A model generated the notes under the pieces. The model was given only the letters and a program-made list of their open reading frames with translations, searched no databases and had not been told where the DNA came from. DNA of 29,041 bases from Chara braunii (Eukaryota > Streptophyta > Charophyceae > Charales > Characeae), in assembly GCA_003427395.1 (NCBI GenBank), contig BFEA01000476.1, positions 162,676 to 191,716 on the forward strand. The letters are read 5' to 3'. Of this stretch, positions 8,836 to 19,028 are shown piece by piece. Position numbers and translations under genes: made by a program. Positions within the stretch are counted from its first letter, which is position 1; each line of letters opens with the position of its first letter.

Positions 8836-10092
8836 TTCTCTTTCCCTTGTTTTTTTTTTTTTTACAATAAAACAGGTCCTTATGGCCCTGGCTCCAGTTC
8901 CATTCTGGGGAGCATCAGTCCGGTTCCTATTCCACCGGCAAGTCAGAATAAAAGATTACATCATAGAACACACTCACGCTTCCGTCCGTCCGGCCGAAGG
9001 AACCCTGACCAGCATTGATTACTCCAGCATCGTGGAGGATTGACTGTCAGCTTGCCTTACTTCCTCCTTTCCTCTCAGGTCCACTGCATGAACCTGTCAG
9101 ATAAATGATAAAGAGCAAGAAAGGTAAAAGAAGCAACGGAAGATGCAATCTTGGAATTCGCCCTTTAACGTCATGTGACCTGTGATGGATCTTGTCCTTC
9201 TGCTAGCTGGGATCTCTGCCTTCTCCACCCTGCTTCTGAGTTGTGCCAGTCTTTCCACCGTATGCTAAAGTCATTTATCTCTGCCACTTTGCCTCTTGCA
9301 AGCCACACCTTAGTGAAATTTGCCTTGATTCTTCTCTGTTGCTCTTCGTCATCTGGCAAGGATTGTCTCGTCTTATGCCACTTGCAAGAGCCTGAATCAA
9401 GGTCCTTGTCTCTGCCCATACCTTTTCCCTTGGAGTTGAGAGTCCCTCGATAGTTCTGCAGCACCTTTCCTTCCAGATAGACCACAGTGTTGTCTTTCTG
9501 ATCATTCCAAACCACATTTTTTGTGTCTTATGGAAATGAGCTGGGATGTTAGTCCATGGAAGGAGTTGGAAGGGATGGTCAGGGAGGGGAGTCGAGAATA
9601 GGGAATCCCAGATATCCGAGGCCCTTGCCCAATATTCCGTCGCCTCTCTACAGCGTATCAGGCAATGTAGCATATCTTCTGGTTCATTTTCTGAACATAC
9701 CGTGCATAAATCTGAACTGTTAGGGTCATTCTTACTTCTTCTGATATGCAGCCACTGGTTAACCGGTCGAGCTACATATGAGATGAGCCATTGGAGGCTT
9801 CTGATTTTGACCGGACGGATTGACTTGAAAATTTTCCATGGTATTTGTGGGATCTGACTAGCGTCTTGACCTATTAACTTCTGCCATCTGTTCTTGATCG
9901 TTGAGTCAGGATCCTTTGTTTTGAGGAGTAAGTTGTATCCCGGTTTGACTGTGTATTCCTGAATGGAGACATTCATTTAGAGGCTTCTGCTTCTGTCTGA
10001 TGTCCAAGCCCACTCTGCTGGATCAAATTCCAAGTCTCGAATCGCCGTTTCCATTCTGAAGATTGTTTTTGGCCATGATCCCAACACTCTTA

Positions 10093-10270
10093 CTTTTCTG
10101 AGTACAAAAGGGTTTAGGACTGTTCTTTCCACCTCTTTATTCAGGATAGCTGGAAGGCCTTGCGTAGAGGGGGTAATTGGGCTTTTCTGAGTACAAAAGG
10201 GTTTAGGACTGTTCTTTCCACCTCTGTATTCAGGATAGATGGAAGGCCTTGCGTAGAGGGGGTAATTGGG
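10093..10270. repeat. 89-bp tandem duplication inside LINE B ORF2
   Basis: Copies 10093-10181 and 10182-10270, both starting CTTTTCTGAGTACAAAAGGG, differ at only a few positions. Because 89 is not a multiple of three, the duplication shifts the ORF2 frame. Confidence 0.95.
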
Positions 10271-10456
10271 AAAGAAGTAAACACCGCCAGGGTATCCGAT
10301 CCTTGCTGTTTATGGGAGAATTGGTACACCCTTGAGGGGGTTAAATCCTGCACCCTCACTCCCCATTCACCCGATTTCCAGGTTGAGACTTTGCTCGACA
10401 ACTCCTTCCAGCCTTCTGGATGCAGTTGATAATGGATTGTAGATTCTCGCCTCGTC

Positions 10457-10664
10457 GGTGACATCCTTTGAGCTGGGAGGCAAGTTCCTGTTCTGTTACC
10501 CAGTCCTTTTTCTCCTCGTTCCACAGATGGCTCACTTTCCAAACACCATGTTTGAGCGAAGGTGACATCCTTTGAGCTGGGAGGCAAGTTCCTGTTGCGT
10601 CACCCAGTCCTTTTTCTCCTTGTTCAACAGATGGCTCCCTTTCCAAACACCATGTTTGAGCGAA
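10457..10664. repeat. 104-bp tandem duplication inside LINE B ORF2
   Basis: Copies 10457-10560 and 10561-10664, starting GGTGACATCCTTTGAGCTGG, differ at about seven positions, so this event looks somewhat older than the neighbouring 89-bp duplication. 104 is also not divisible by three. Confidence 0.95.
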
Positions 10665-13600
10665 GATAGCCATCTCCTTCTTCTATGCTTAAGGGATAGT
10701 TGGTGATCACTTTCATCTCTCACCCATGGATTACCAAACAGAGGTTTCCTCACTACCTTGTTTGTGGATTTGAGTCTACCCACCTTCTTCGGCATGACTT
10801 CCCGCCATATCCGTAGTAAAGCAGTCCAATATGGTGTAGGGGGCCTAGCCCTGTACTTGGACTCCATTCCTTGGTCGTTACCCAGAACAGCCTGGACATG
10901 TTTGCTGTTGTGGCTGTAGGTGCTAGGCCCCTGATGCTATCCAAGGCCAGTTTATTCCATGTCGTACCAGGTTTAGTCAGTAGCTTGATTATCCATTTGA
11001 CTTGTTAAGGCTTTGGTTTCCTGTTTGGGGTCTATGATACCAAAACCTCCTTTGGCTGGTTTCCTTGTGATGTAATGCCAGGCTATCTTTGGTATGCAAT
11101 TCTCTTTGTTGGGGTCGCCGGACGACAACTATGCTCTTGCTTAGTTCCTTGATTGTATGATTCGGAACTGTCCAGATTGACGGTATATACCACACCATTG
11201 AGAAAATAGATGTATTGATGGCTAGTGCACGACCCATCAATGATGTGAATGTGTTACCCCATCTTCCCAGTTTGTTGATTTGTTTTGCAAGTATATTTTG
11301 GGCCATCTGAGGGGCAAAGCCGTCCTTTGTCAGCAAGATGCCTAGATATCGCATAGGGGTCTCCGGATTCTCCCATGTCATGTCTGCCTCGGGGACTTGA
11401 AGTTGGCTAATCTCCTCCTCCGATAGCCACCAGCCAATTGTTTTCTTCCAATCAATCTTCATTTCTGATGCCAATCTGAATGCTTCCATTGCTCTTTACT
11501 AAAGCGCTGAACGACGAGTCTGAAGCTCTTATGAGGACCGTGAGATCGTGTGCAAACATATTACTATCGGGAACTGTAGGTGGTGGGCTGTTCCTACATT
11601 GACCTCTGGTAGTCTGTGTCTGGAGGGGTCTTTGCGTAGGAATGAGGCTACCACAAAGAGGAAGATTGGGGGAGCTAGTGGGTCCCCTTGGAGAATTGAT
11701 CGAGAGATTGGGTAATAGTTAGAGAGCAGACCATTGACTTGGACGCACCCTATGGCGTCATTATACAGAATGCGCACCCACTTCCTAAAATTCGGGCCCA
11801 CTCCCATCTTTTCCATGCTTGCATTGAGAAAGGCCCAATTGACCTGATCATAGATCTTTTCAAAATCGAAAAAAAAATTGTTGTGTTTATCCTTTTTTCT
11901 CTGACTTTGTTGGCCATTTCGCTGAGGGTCAGTACGTTGTCCAGGATGTATCAACCAGGGATGAAGCCTGTTTGGTCTATATGAAAGCATTTGTCTGTCA
12001 GGTCTAGGATTCAAAAGCCAAAAGCTTCGGCTAGGATCTTGTAGGGAAGTGTTAGAAGCGAGATGGGCCTTTTTTGTACAACAAAGTGACCATGCTGCTG
12101 CTCAGTCGGTTTCCCAGTCCCCCCTTGAGCCAGTTGTCGTTGTAGAAGTTCATCAAATCGCCTTCTAGGAGCGGCTAGAACTTTTCCTAGAATTCTTTTG
12201 TCATCCCATCGATTTCTGGAGACTTATTGTTGTTCATATTTTGGACAATAAATTGCAGTTCTTCAATGGTGATGGGCTTGTCCAGAGCTTTTGCTTGTTC
12301 TTGAGATATCATTTGTTCTAGGTGTTGTAGCATCCTAGTCCGTGCCTCTCTGGTGCTGGGCGGAGTAGGCATAGGGGTCTTCGTGTGATAGAGCTCTTCG
12401 TAGAATTCCTTGGCTATGGTCATCATTCCTTCGCTGTCTATCACCGTTTCAGTTGGATTTGAGAGGGTTTTCAGACCTTCAATCGCATTGCCCTTGAGTT
12501 TGCTTTGATTCTTGCGAATAAGTGTTTTGTCATTGACTCACTTAGCTCGTATTCATTCAATCTGGCTCTTATTTGTAGTCCCTTTAGTTCCCACAATCTC
12601 CACATAGTGAGTTCTTCTCTTGCCTTTTTGAAAATGTTTCCGTAAAGTACAGAGGAGGGGTTATCAATCAGATTAGTCTTTGCAATCCTCAAGGCTGTCT
12701 CCAACGCTTGCTTCCTTTGTTTCTTGTCGACAGCTAAAGTCCTTGAGATTCTAGCAACCGTCTGTGGTAATGTGGAGTAGCTATCCTGAAACCACTTCCA
12801 CCGGTCATGTATGGGTAGGTATGCGCCCCTCAAATTCTGCCAACAGTCCTGAACTCCTACCTGAAAAGTCCGACTTAGTAGGAGGGAGTTATTGAGTTTG
12901 TGAAAGTTGGACCCGTTTTTGACATACTGTTTGAAACTGATTATGAGTTCTATGGGTTTGTGGTCCAGACCCTGGTACAGTGCGAGGGACAAGATCTCGA
13001 CGCTTTTTACTGTCCCCATTAGTGTCACTGAGATCAGAAAATAGTCAATGAAGGAGAAAGCGGTATGGTGGGCATGTTTTAACCAATGTGAAGGTTTTTG
13101 TCCCCGGATGCAAGGTTCGGTATGGTTCGACTAGATTGTAGTCCATCATCAACTTTTGGATAGGCACCACCTCCTGTGTGAGCTGACCAGCCGAGGATGT
13201 AGATATACGATCTGTGGCGGGGTCTATAGTTGCGTTCCAATCACCGACCAAAATGCAGGCCGATCAGATGACCGATGTTTGTTATAAAAGATGATCTGTC
13301 TGAAGAGCCGTTTGGTGAGTAGACATTGATTACTCTGAACTCTTCCTCCTTCCACTTCACATCCATAAGGCACCATCTACCTCCTACTGTGTCTGGCTCT
13401 TTGCCCACTATCCACCTGGCCGTGTATAGGCGGGACGATTTGGGTATAAGGATGGTTGTTCCTTTCATGCTTGACGTATCATCTGAGGACCATATTTCAT
13501 CCTTCATTCCTTCCAGTTTCCTTGATAAGAGTTTTTGAGTTCTGTTGTGTTCTGCTGAGAAGGTGAGGTGAGTTTCTTGCAGCAATATGATATCTGCCAA

Positions 13601-13896
13601 TTTATTTGTGTGAACGGTAAGTCCTTTGATTATGTCATTCACTTTTCTTCTTTGTCGATAATATTTTCGAGACCATTGATATTCCAGCTCCTAATTACTA
13701 TCCCTTGTGTTTTTCAGTCTACCCGGTCTTCCTTTGCGTTTGCCCCTTTTCTAAAAATCTCCATCATTGAGGTTATGGGGAAGAGGCAGGGGTATGGTCA
13801 TAGTGTAGACGTCCTAGGCGGGGGCCTGATCGCTCGCATCCATCTCTGTCGAGGCATCACCTGGCGGGTCCTGGTGCCCCGTGGTGAGAGAATCAT

Positions 13897-16627
13897 CTAG
13901 CCTATACTCCCCCCCACACTTCCGCTGGTTCCCTGTCCCGGGACAAGGGCCGGTTCTGATCCTACTCCCTCGTCCTCATATTTCCAATCCTCCATATCAC
14001 TCTTGGAGCAATCGCTTCTGTAATATCTGTCCATATCAATCGCAAACGCCCTTGAGTCTTGATCGTTGTCTCCCTTCAGAATCCCATGAGTCAAGAGGTG
14101 TGCCACCGGGACCGCCATAAGTTTCGTTGGAATGTCGGGTCCCCCCAGCACGTTGTATGAAATCGTTGTAATTGTTTTCCATGACCTCCACATCATCCCA
14201 CTCTTCAGTTTGGTTTCCTCTAACAGTTTTGCTATCAGATGGGAGAAGGCGCGAGGGGAGTGTCTCTCTAGGTCCATATGATAGTCCTGCTGCTCTTCCT
14301 GGCCTAATTGGGAGGGTCTGTCCTCCTGACCATCGTCTAGGGCAGTTGTTTCATACTCGCCCAGTGGGTACCCCTCTGTTACCTTTTCTTAAAGAATACT
14401 GGGCACATTTTGTCCTTCCTCAATCCTTGGGATTGTGAAGGACACATATGTGGCGATCTGCCATTCTCCCTCTTTCTCGACGTACCTGGCCGCAATCAGC
14501 GGGCGAGTGTCCATCAATGCCAGTCGTGATGATTTGGTCGAGGCCACTACATGTGGTGCCTTCCCATTGGCGATGTGCTGAATGGTAGTGAACTCTGGTG
14601 TGTACTCTACAATATTCCACTTTATTAATTTTTCTGTTTGGGCCACAACCACAGCCACTTCTTTTTCCAAAAGTGAGCTTGTTGATTCCTGTTCTGCCTC
14701 TGTTTGATCTGAATTTGGTTCCTTATTTTTCTGTTTTTTCCCTGTCTTCCACTTCTTTGGGCGCGGATCTTGAAAGTGGTCCTTGGTGTTAAGAACTATC
14801 TTGTCCTTGTCTGCCAAACCTTGTTCTCTCGCCTTTTTTTTTCTGCATATTTGAAGGCCGTGTATTCAGAGAATTCCTCTGCCTTCTCTTTCTTTAGCAT
14901 GTCATACTGATTTTTTGACCTCTCAATGCCAGCGAGTGTCCCATTCTTCCCATTTTTTGGGGATCTCTCAATGTGCTTCAGACAAGCTGCTATGAATTGC
15001 CCTCTTCTACTGGACTCTGATGTCAAACGCATGCTCTCTCCCTCTTGGGCCTTTTCAATGTATTCCCTCAGCCACTGAAGAGACCGTTGGGGCTCAGACG
15101 CACTATCCCCTGCTGTCCCCCTCTGTCCCTTCACTGTCCTTGCTTGCTTTATTGTCTGCACTGTCGTCGAGGGAATCAAAAACCATATTTTTCCTTCCCT
15201 CTTCTGCATGGGTCTGTTCTGTTCCCCTCTCATCCAAGTTCATTGCCTTCCTCTTCTTGAGACCCACCTTTGTCATCCCCCGGAAGTCTACTTCGTCCAG
15301 CATGCGTTCACCTTGGATCTTCTCTCTTGGGCCTCTTGTTCCATGAGTCTCATCATTTCTTGAAAAGTTGCTGGTTCTTTGCTATACTCTTGTTCTGCCT
15401 GTTCTCGGACTGCGTCCAAGTTGCACAGCAGGTCTTCCTTGGTTTTTTCTTCTCTAACCACATGTGAGTCGATTAATGGGTTGGTGTTTATCTTCGTTGG
15501 ATTCCCTGTTACTTTGTCTGTTGTTTTCTTCTGCCATCTGCTGTCTGCAGGGGGGAAAATGTTGGTTTTTTTCATTGAACGTTCATGATCAGCGTAGTGC
15601 CACACCCAATCTGGGTCATCCAAATTGTCTTCAAACACCCAGCCATCGTAGTTGGAATCTACGATGAACCAGGTGCCTGGGGCATCCTCAACTTCCACGA
15701 GCATGTTGGGATGGAGTTTCCGCTCCTTCGACTGTTTCAGAAACTTCGGGCAATTCGGATTTGTTCCCATATGGCCGCGTTCCCTGCATCTAAAACAGAT
15801 CGGAGAGGTCTTGGTGGAGACCTTAACTTCTAGTGTTTTGTTCTCGATCTGGAATTTCCACGTCGGTGGAAAAACGGGGGGTCATCTTTCTTGACTTCCA
15901 GTAAGGCCATCATGGAGCCACAGTGAGGTGCTAAAAAATTTGGAGTCGGCAGGATCCATTTGAGGATTTTATTTGTTGGATACTGTCTCTCTAGTCTATC
16001 CACCAACAGGCCATGGAATCCCGGTTGAATGTTGTCGAACTGCACCCAAAAGTTTTCTTGCATCAGTATTTGCTTATATGAAACCGTGAAAGTCGGATTT
16101 TGTCTTTGAGCAGTCAGTTTCTTCCGTTTGGTTATCGTACAGATCGATTCGTTGTAGTTCTTGGACTGCATTTCTGTTGCGATCCGTGCGTGATCTTCAT
16201 TATTGAAGAGCACCATGATGTTGTTACGACCCAAATTCTGCAGAGAAAAGGCTTCCCCAACCTGTTTGAATTTTGCCTTCTTTTTCATTGTTTCTATAAT
16301 CCACTTTCTCTTCTTTGTCGGCATGAGATCTGCTCCGCTGCGTGTAAAATTGAAAACCACTCTGTGTCTTGCATGGAGATCATCCAGTTCAGGTACTTCC
16401 CCATCGGGGTACTTCCATACAATCACTTCTTCTTTCCCTTCTGTTTTTTGCTTTTCTGTGATTGGTTCACCTTTGACTTTTGTTTTTTCAATCAGAAATT
16501 TGAGTGCTTCGTTATCTATGATGTTCAATGTTGTCTTGTCCATTTGTGGGTTGCGGTGCATCGAGGTGGCATTCTGAACAGCTTGTTTGAAGGAGGCCGC
16601 GTCATGGCCTGTGGTTGGACTGGCCAT
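13897..16627 (-). pseudogene. LINE B ORF1 (nucleic-acid-binding, zinc knuckle)
   Basis: ORF1 starts at a Met at 16627 (MASPTTGHDAASFKQ). The first ~250 residues include KRKWIIETMKKKAKF and WVQFDNIQPGFHGLLVDRL, resembling the DUF4283-like N-terminus of plant L1-like ORF1 proteins. A frameshift near 15870 leads to a zinc knuckle CFRCRERGHMGTNPNC (about 15803-15756) with spacing C-x2-C-x4-H-x6-C, longer than the usual last x4. Later frames give an acidic, Trp-containing section (GWVFEDNLDDPDWVWHYADH), a Lys/Glu-rich section (15233-14796) and a C-terminal part ending at 13897. At least four frame changes are needed. The total of about 900 codons is long for a LINE ORF1. It likely packaged LINE RNA. 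Confidence 0.75.
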
Positions 16628-16793
16628 GAAGATCTGTTGACCCTCCTTGCCACTCTATCTGTCCTACTCACTGCGTTGCAGGGCCAAGCCTTGATGTTGT
16701 TGAAAGATGTGAGGAGATGAGATGCGAGTATGTAAGAGGCGTTTGTAATTGAGATACCGATGGTAGGGGAAGGAAGTAGGGGGGTGGGCCAGA

Positions 16794-16962
16794 NNNNNNN
16801 NNNNNNNNNNNNNNNNNNNNNNNNNNNNNNNNNNNNNNNNNNNNNNNNNNNNNNNNNNNNNNNNNNNNNNNNNNNNNNNNNNNNNNNNNNNNNNNNNNNN
16901 NNNNNNNNNNNNNNNNNNNNNNNNNNNNNNNNNNNNNNNNNNNNNNNNNNNNNNNNNNNNNN
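16794..16962. other. assembly gap (169 N)
   Basis: A run of 169 unknown bases directly abuts the first visible unit of the ~163-bp tandem repeat. The gap probably hides one or more further units, or a collapsed array. Confidence 0.99.
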
Positions 16963-17275
16963 TGGAGGAGATGGGTATTGGGGCTATGGCGGCTATGTAG
17001 GGGGGAAATGGCTAAGGGGGAGTCGGCTAGTGGGATCGTACCAGGACCAGGTGATAAGATGAGTTTCGTAGGACGAGGAGGAGAGATGAGGTTGGCAAAA
17101 GGATGGAGAGGAGGGGGGGGGAGAGTGGAGGAGATGGGTATTGGGGCTATGACGGCCATGTAGGGGGAAAATGGCTAAGGGGGAGTCGGCTAGTGGGATC
17201 GTACCAGGACCAGGTGATAAGATGAGTTTCGTAGGACGAGGAGGAGAGATGAGGTTGGCAAAGGATGGAGAGGGG
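16963..17275. repeat. ~163-bp tandem repeat in LINE 5' region
   Basis: One unit starts TGGAGGAGATGGGTATTGGGG at 16963 and the next at 17126, a period of 163 bp. The units are nearly identical apart from small indels in G runs and a few substitutions, and the second fades at about 17275. The array extends leftward into the N gap. Confidence 0.92.
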
Positions 17276-18203
17276 GGTGTGGAGAAGTGGGATGGAGGAT
17301 CAGATCGGGCGGGGCGGTAGATAGTCTGATGATTAGTGGTAGGGGATATGGGTAGTGGAATGTCAGTAAGAGAAGGAAGGACGTAGGTTTTGTCTCACTT
17401 GACACAAAGTAACCCGGCTTGTGCCTTCTCTTGGGTAGCTTTGTCGAAGATTTATCCCTGTCCAAAGCAAAACTGAATTTGCCGCCTTCTCAAGTGGGTC
17501 CCCCCCCCCCCTGTGTCCTTTGACACGTAGAGGACTTCGCAGGGCCTGTACCGTGCCTTTTCCGTAATTGGAAAGGCGGTTGGGTCCCTCGTAGCTTTTT
17601 GCCTTTTTTCCTTTTGATTGTGAGTAGGGCTGAAACTTAGGAGGACCCAACGGGATCTTGCTGTTGCGTAGCTTGTTCGTAGTCTCCTGCCGCCTTCACC
17701 TCTCACCTACCATAAACTCGTAGAGGATTATAATCCCCTAAATATGCTATATGGTAGCTACGTACGAAGTTTTTTCTAGCTTCGACTCGTAGAGGAATCA
17801 ACACCACATGTTGTAATCGCCCCACTCGTGCTGGTGTCAGATCAAGCCGCGTAGGTAGAGCTCCAAACATCCTTGCTCTCCCCTCTCTTTGTCGTCGTTC
17901 CCACTCACCTCCTTGGCTCGTAGAGGATTTTAGGGCTGAGGAGATCAGTGTTCCCCTTCTTGCAACGGACTTTCCAATATTTACTTCAGATAGGCGCTAC
18001 AAAAATCACGTGAACGCAGCTAAACATCTGCGACCTAGGCGCTGGGCAGCGCCACCTGCTACATGGCGTGGCACCTCGCGTTTGCATGCAGAGGGGCGGG
18101 CACACGGCGGCGTGGCATGGCACAGCATGACGGCTTGGCGTGAAAATTAGCGCTGCGGGCTTGCGCTAACTGGCGGTGCGCGACGCGAATCAATTATATT
18201 TTT

Positions 18204-18220
18204 CTGACAAACACATTTCT
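18204..18220 (+). repeat. right target-site duplication of LINE B
   Basis: CTGACAAACACATTTCT, partner of 8819-8835 with one mismatch. It marks the LINE 5' end. The element sense strand would begin AAAAATATAATTG. Confidence 0.72.
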
Positions 18221-18253
18221 ATTTAAGAAGAAAAGAACAAGCAGATTCCTCAC

Positions 18254-18255
<2 letters not shown>

Positions 18256-18331
<76 letters not shown>
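18256..18331. repeat. (AG)n microsatellite
   Basis: About 38 AG units. Its right end abuts the tufA-like fragment exactly where the EF-Tu homology stops, after NKEDQVD. Confidence 0.97.
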
Positions 18332-18334
<3 letters not shown>

Positions 18335-18466
18335 ACTTGATCTTCTTTATTTAAAAAGACTACAATGCTAGGTACACCTACTTGTTTAGCTAACAAAATG
18401 TGCTCTTTAGTTTGAGGCATAGGTCCATCAGCAGCAGATACTACTAAAATAGCACCATCCATTTGG
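18332..18466 (-). pseudogene. tufA: plastid-like tufA (EF-Tu) fragment
   Basis: About 44 codons on the minus strand read [20 protein letters not shown], then a helix-forming stretch, and end [11 protein letters not shown]. This is the EF-Tu GTPase domain between the region after the G3 motif and the G4 motif NKxD (here NKED). EF-Tu delivers aminoacyl-tRNA to the ribosome. The codons are strongly A/T-ending (GTA, TTA, GCT, AAA), unlike the host exons and LINE, as in plastid genes. The frame is intact, so the transfer may be fairly recent. It is truncated on both sides: the AG repeat cuts its C-terminal side, and the other side joins a hAT-like sequence. A nuclear insertion of plastid DNA is the simplest reading; mitochondrial or bacterial tufA is less likely given the codon use. 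Confidence 0.85.
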
Positions 18467-18665
18467 ATTTCTCCTGTCCGGGTCTACAAGAAACGCCAGT
18501 GCATGGACCTTCACACGATCTCTAACTTTCTCCATGATGGCCGCCCGCTGCTCCACAGTGAGAACGACATAAGACAATTTCAATTGGCTGCCACATTATC
18601 TTCACACAATCTCTAACTTTCTATCAGGTCGTCATTCCGCTGTAGCAACTCTCAGTAGGCGGTGA
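18467..18665 (-). pseudogene. hAT-like transposase fragment
   Basis: Minus-strand frames give KVRDCVKIMWQPIEIVLCR and, after a shift, VEQRAAIMEKVRDRVKVHAL followed by [10 protein letters not shown]. The order (a W-P-I/V segment, then a helix, then H-A-A-F-LDPRRRN-like) resembles the middle of hAT/DUF659-type transposases, just upstream of the part seen at 5270-6840. A short motif TTCACACRATCTCTAACTTTCT occurs twice (near 18510 and 18600), which may indicate an internal duplication. No terminal repeats were found. Assignment is by pattern only and is moderately sure. Confidence 0.5.
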
Positions 18666-18831
18666 TTGTGGCTCAGGGTACCTGCAGACAGCATCCTCCA
18701 CCTCCTTTGTCTTTGTAGCAGTGGCCCCCCGTATCGGAATGCCATGCGACTGCCTGTAGTTTTTCAGAAGGTGCTTTGTGTTCTTGTTAGACAGCAGCAC
18801 CTTCTTCCTAGCGGCCGCGAGCTTGTGTACT
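18666..18831. other. unassigned sequence
   Basis: No domain or repeat is recognised between the hAT-like fragment and the GAA-rich repeat family. It may belong to the ABCC intron or to a decayed transposon. Confidence 0.4.
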
Positions 18832-19028
18832 ATACGGTCGCTACGGGGCCGGTACGGGTGAAGGTGGAAAACGGGGCCCCATCCCCGCCCGCCCGCCCGC
18901 CCAAGGGAAAAAAAAAAAGAAGAGCCAGATATGGTGGCTGGTTGTGGAGACAGGACGCCAGACGACGATGATGATGACGACGACGACGAAGAAGAAGAAG
19001 AAGAAGAAGAAGAAGAAGAAGAAGAAGA
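18832..19028 (+). repeat. left half of a GAA-rich repeat unit
   Basis: ACGGTCGCTACGGGGCCGGTACGGG..., a GCCC-rich stretch, a short A run, CAGATATGGTGGCTGGTTGTGG and a (GAC)n(GAA)n tract match 28628-28790 in order. The unit is interrupted at 19028 by the gypsy 5' LTR and appears to resume after the 3' LTR. Confidence 0.75.

Larger units (their letters stand above)
9275..13690 (-). pseudogene. LINE B ORF2: endonuclease, reverse transcriptase, zf-RVT
   Basis: Domains appear in order despite frame changes. The endonuclease starts near 13686 with WNINGL, continues with ADIILLQETHL and FRVINVYSPN, then GDWNATIDPATDR (13250-13210), and ends with LDHKPIEL near 12955, where SDH is usual. The RT region shows NNNKSPEIDGMTKEF (12187-12230), FDFEKIYDQVNW with the first catalytic Asp (about 11850), LQGDPLAP (about 11690) and FAHDL at 11542-11556, where FADDL is expected. 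MRYLGILLTKDG (about 11350) marks the thumb. The C-terminal zf-RVT cluster CTVCSENEPEDMLHCLIRC lies at about 9650-9706. Two out-of-frame tandem duplications interrupt 10093-10664. The protein would nick target DNA and prime reverse transcription, but this copy cannot make it intact. Confidence 0.88.
8836..18203 (-). mobile_element. near full-length L1-like LINE (copy B)
   Basis: A minus-strand non-LTR retrotransposon of about 9.4 kb. In sense order it has a 5' region with a tandem repeat (18203-16628), a long ORF1 with a zinc knuckle (16627-13897), an ORF2 with APE-type endonuclease, reverse transcriptase and zf-RVT domains (about 13690-9275), a 3' UTR (9274-8864) and a poly(A) tail (8863-8850). 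It is bounded by a 17-bp duplication with one mismatch. Multiple frameshifts, two internal tandem duplications and an altered RT active site show that it is inactive. The 3' UTR is shared with copies A and C, so the family has been repeatedly active at this locus. Confidence 0.88.
16628..18203 (-). promoter_or_regulatory. LINE B 5' untranslated/promoter region
   Basis: About 1.6 kb lies between the right target duplication and the ORF1 start. It has a tandem ~163-bp repeat next to ORF1, a C12 run at about 17500-17511, and a GC-rich segment with many GCG and CGC at about 18000-18190 near the element's 5' end. An 11-mer CTCGTAGAGGA occurs three times (17717-17727, 17786-17796, 17917-17927), with a shorter CGTAGAGGA at 17525. 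LINE 5' regions usually carry an internal promoter, so these repeats are candidate regulatory units; that role is inferred from position only. The short open frames here show no domain. Confidence 0.5.

Noticed and set aside
16668-17159. Minus-strand Pro-rich open frame across the N gap
   Set aside because: It is open only because N codons contain no stops, and it lies in the tandem repeat.
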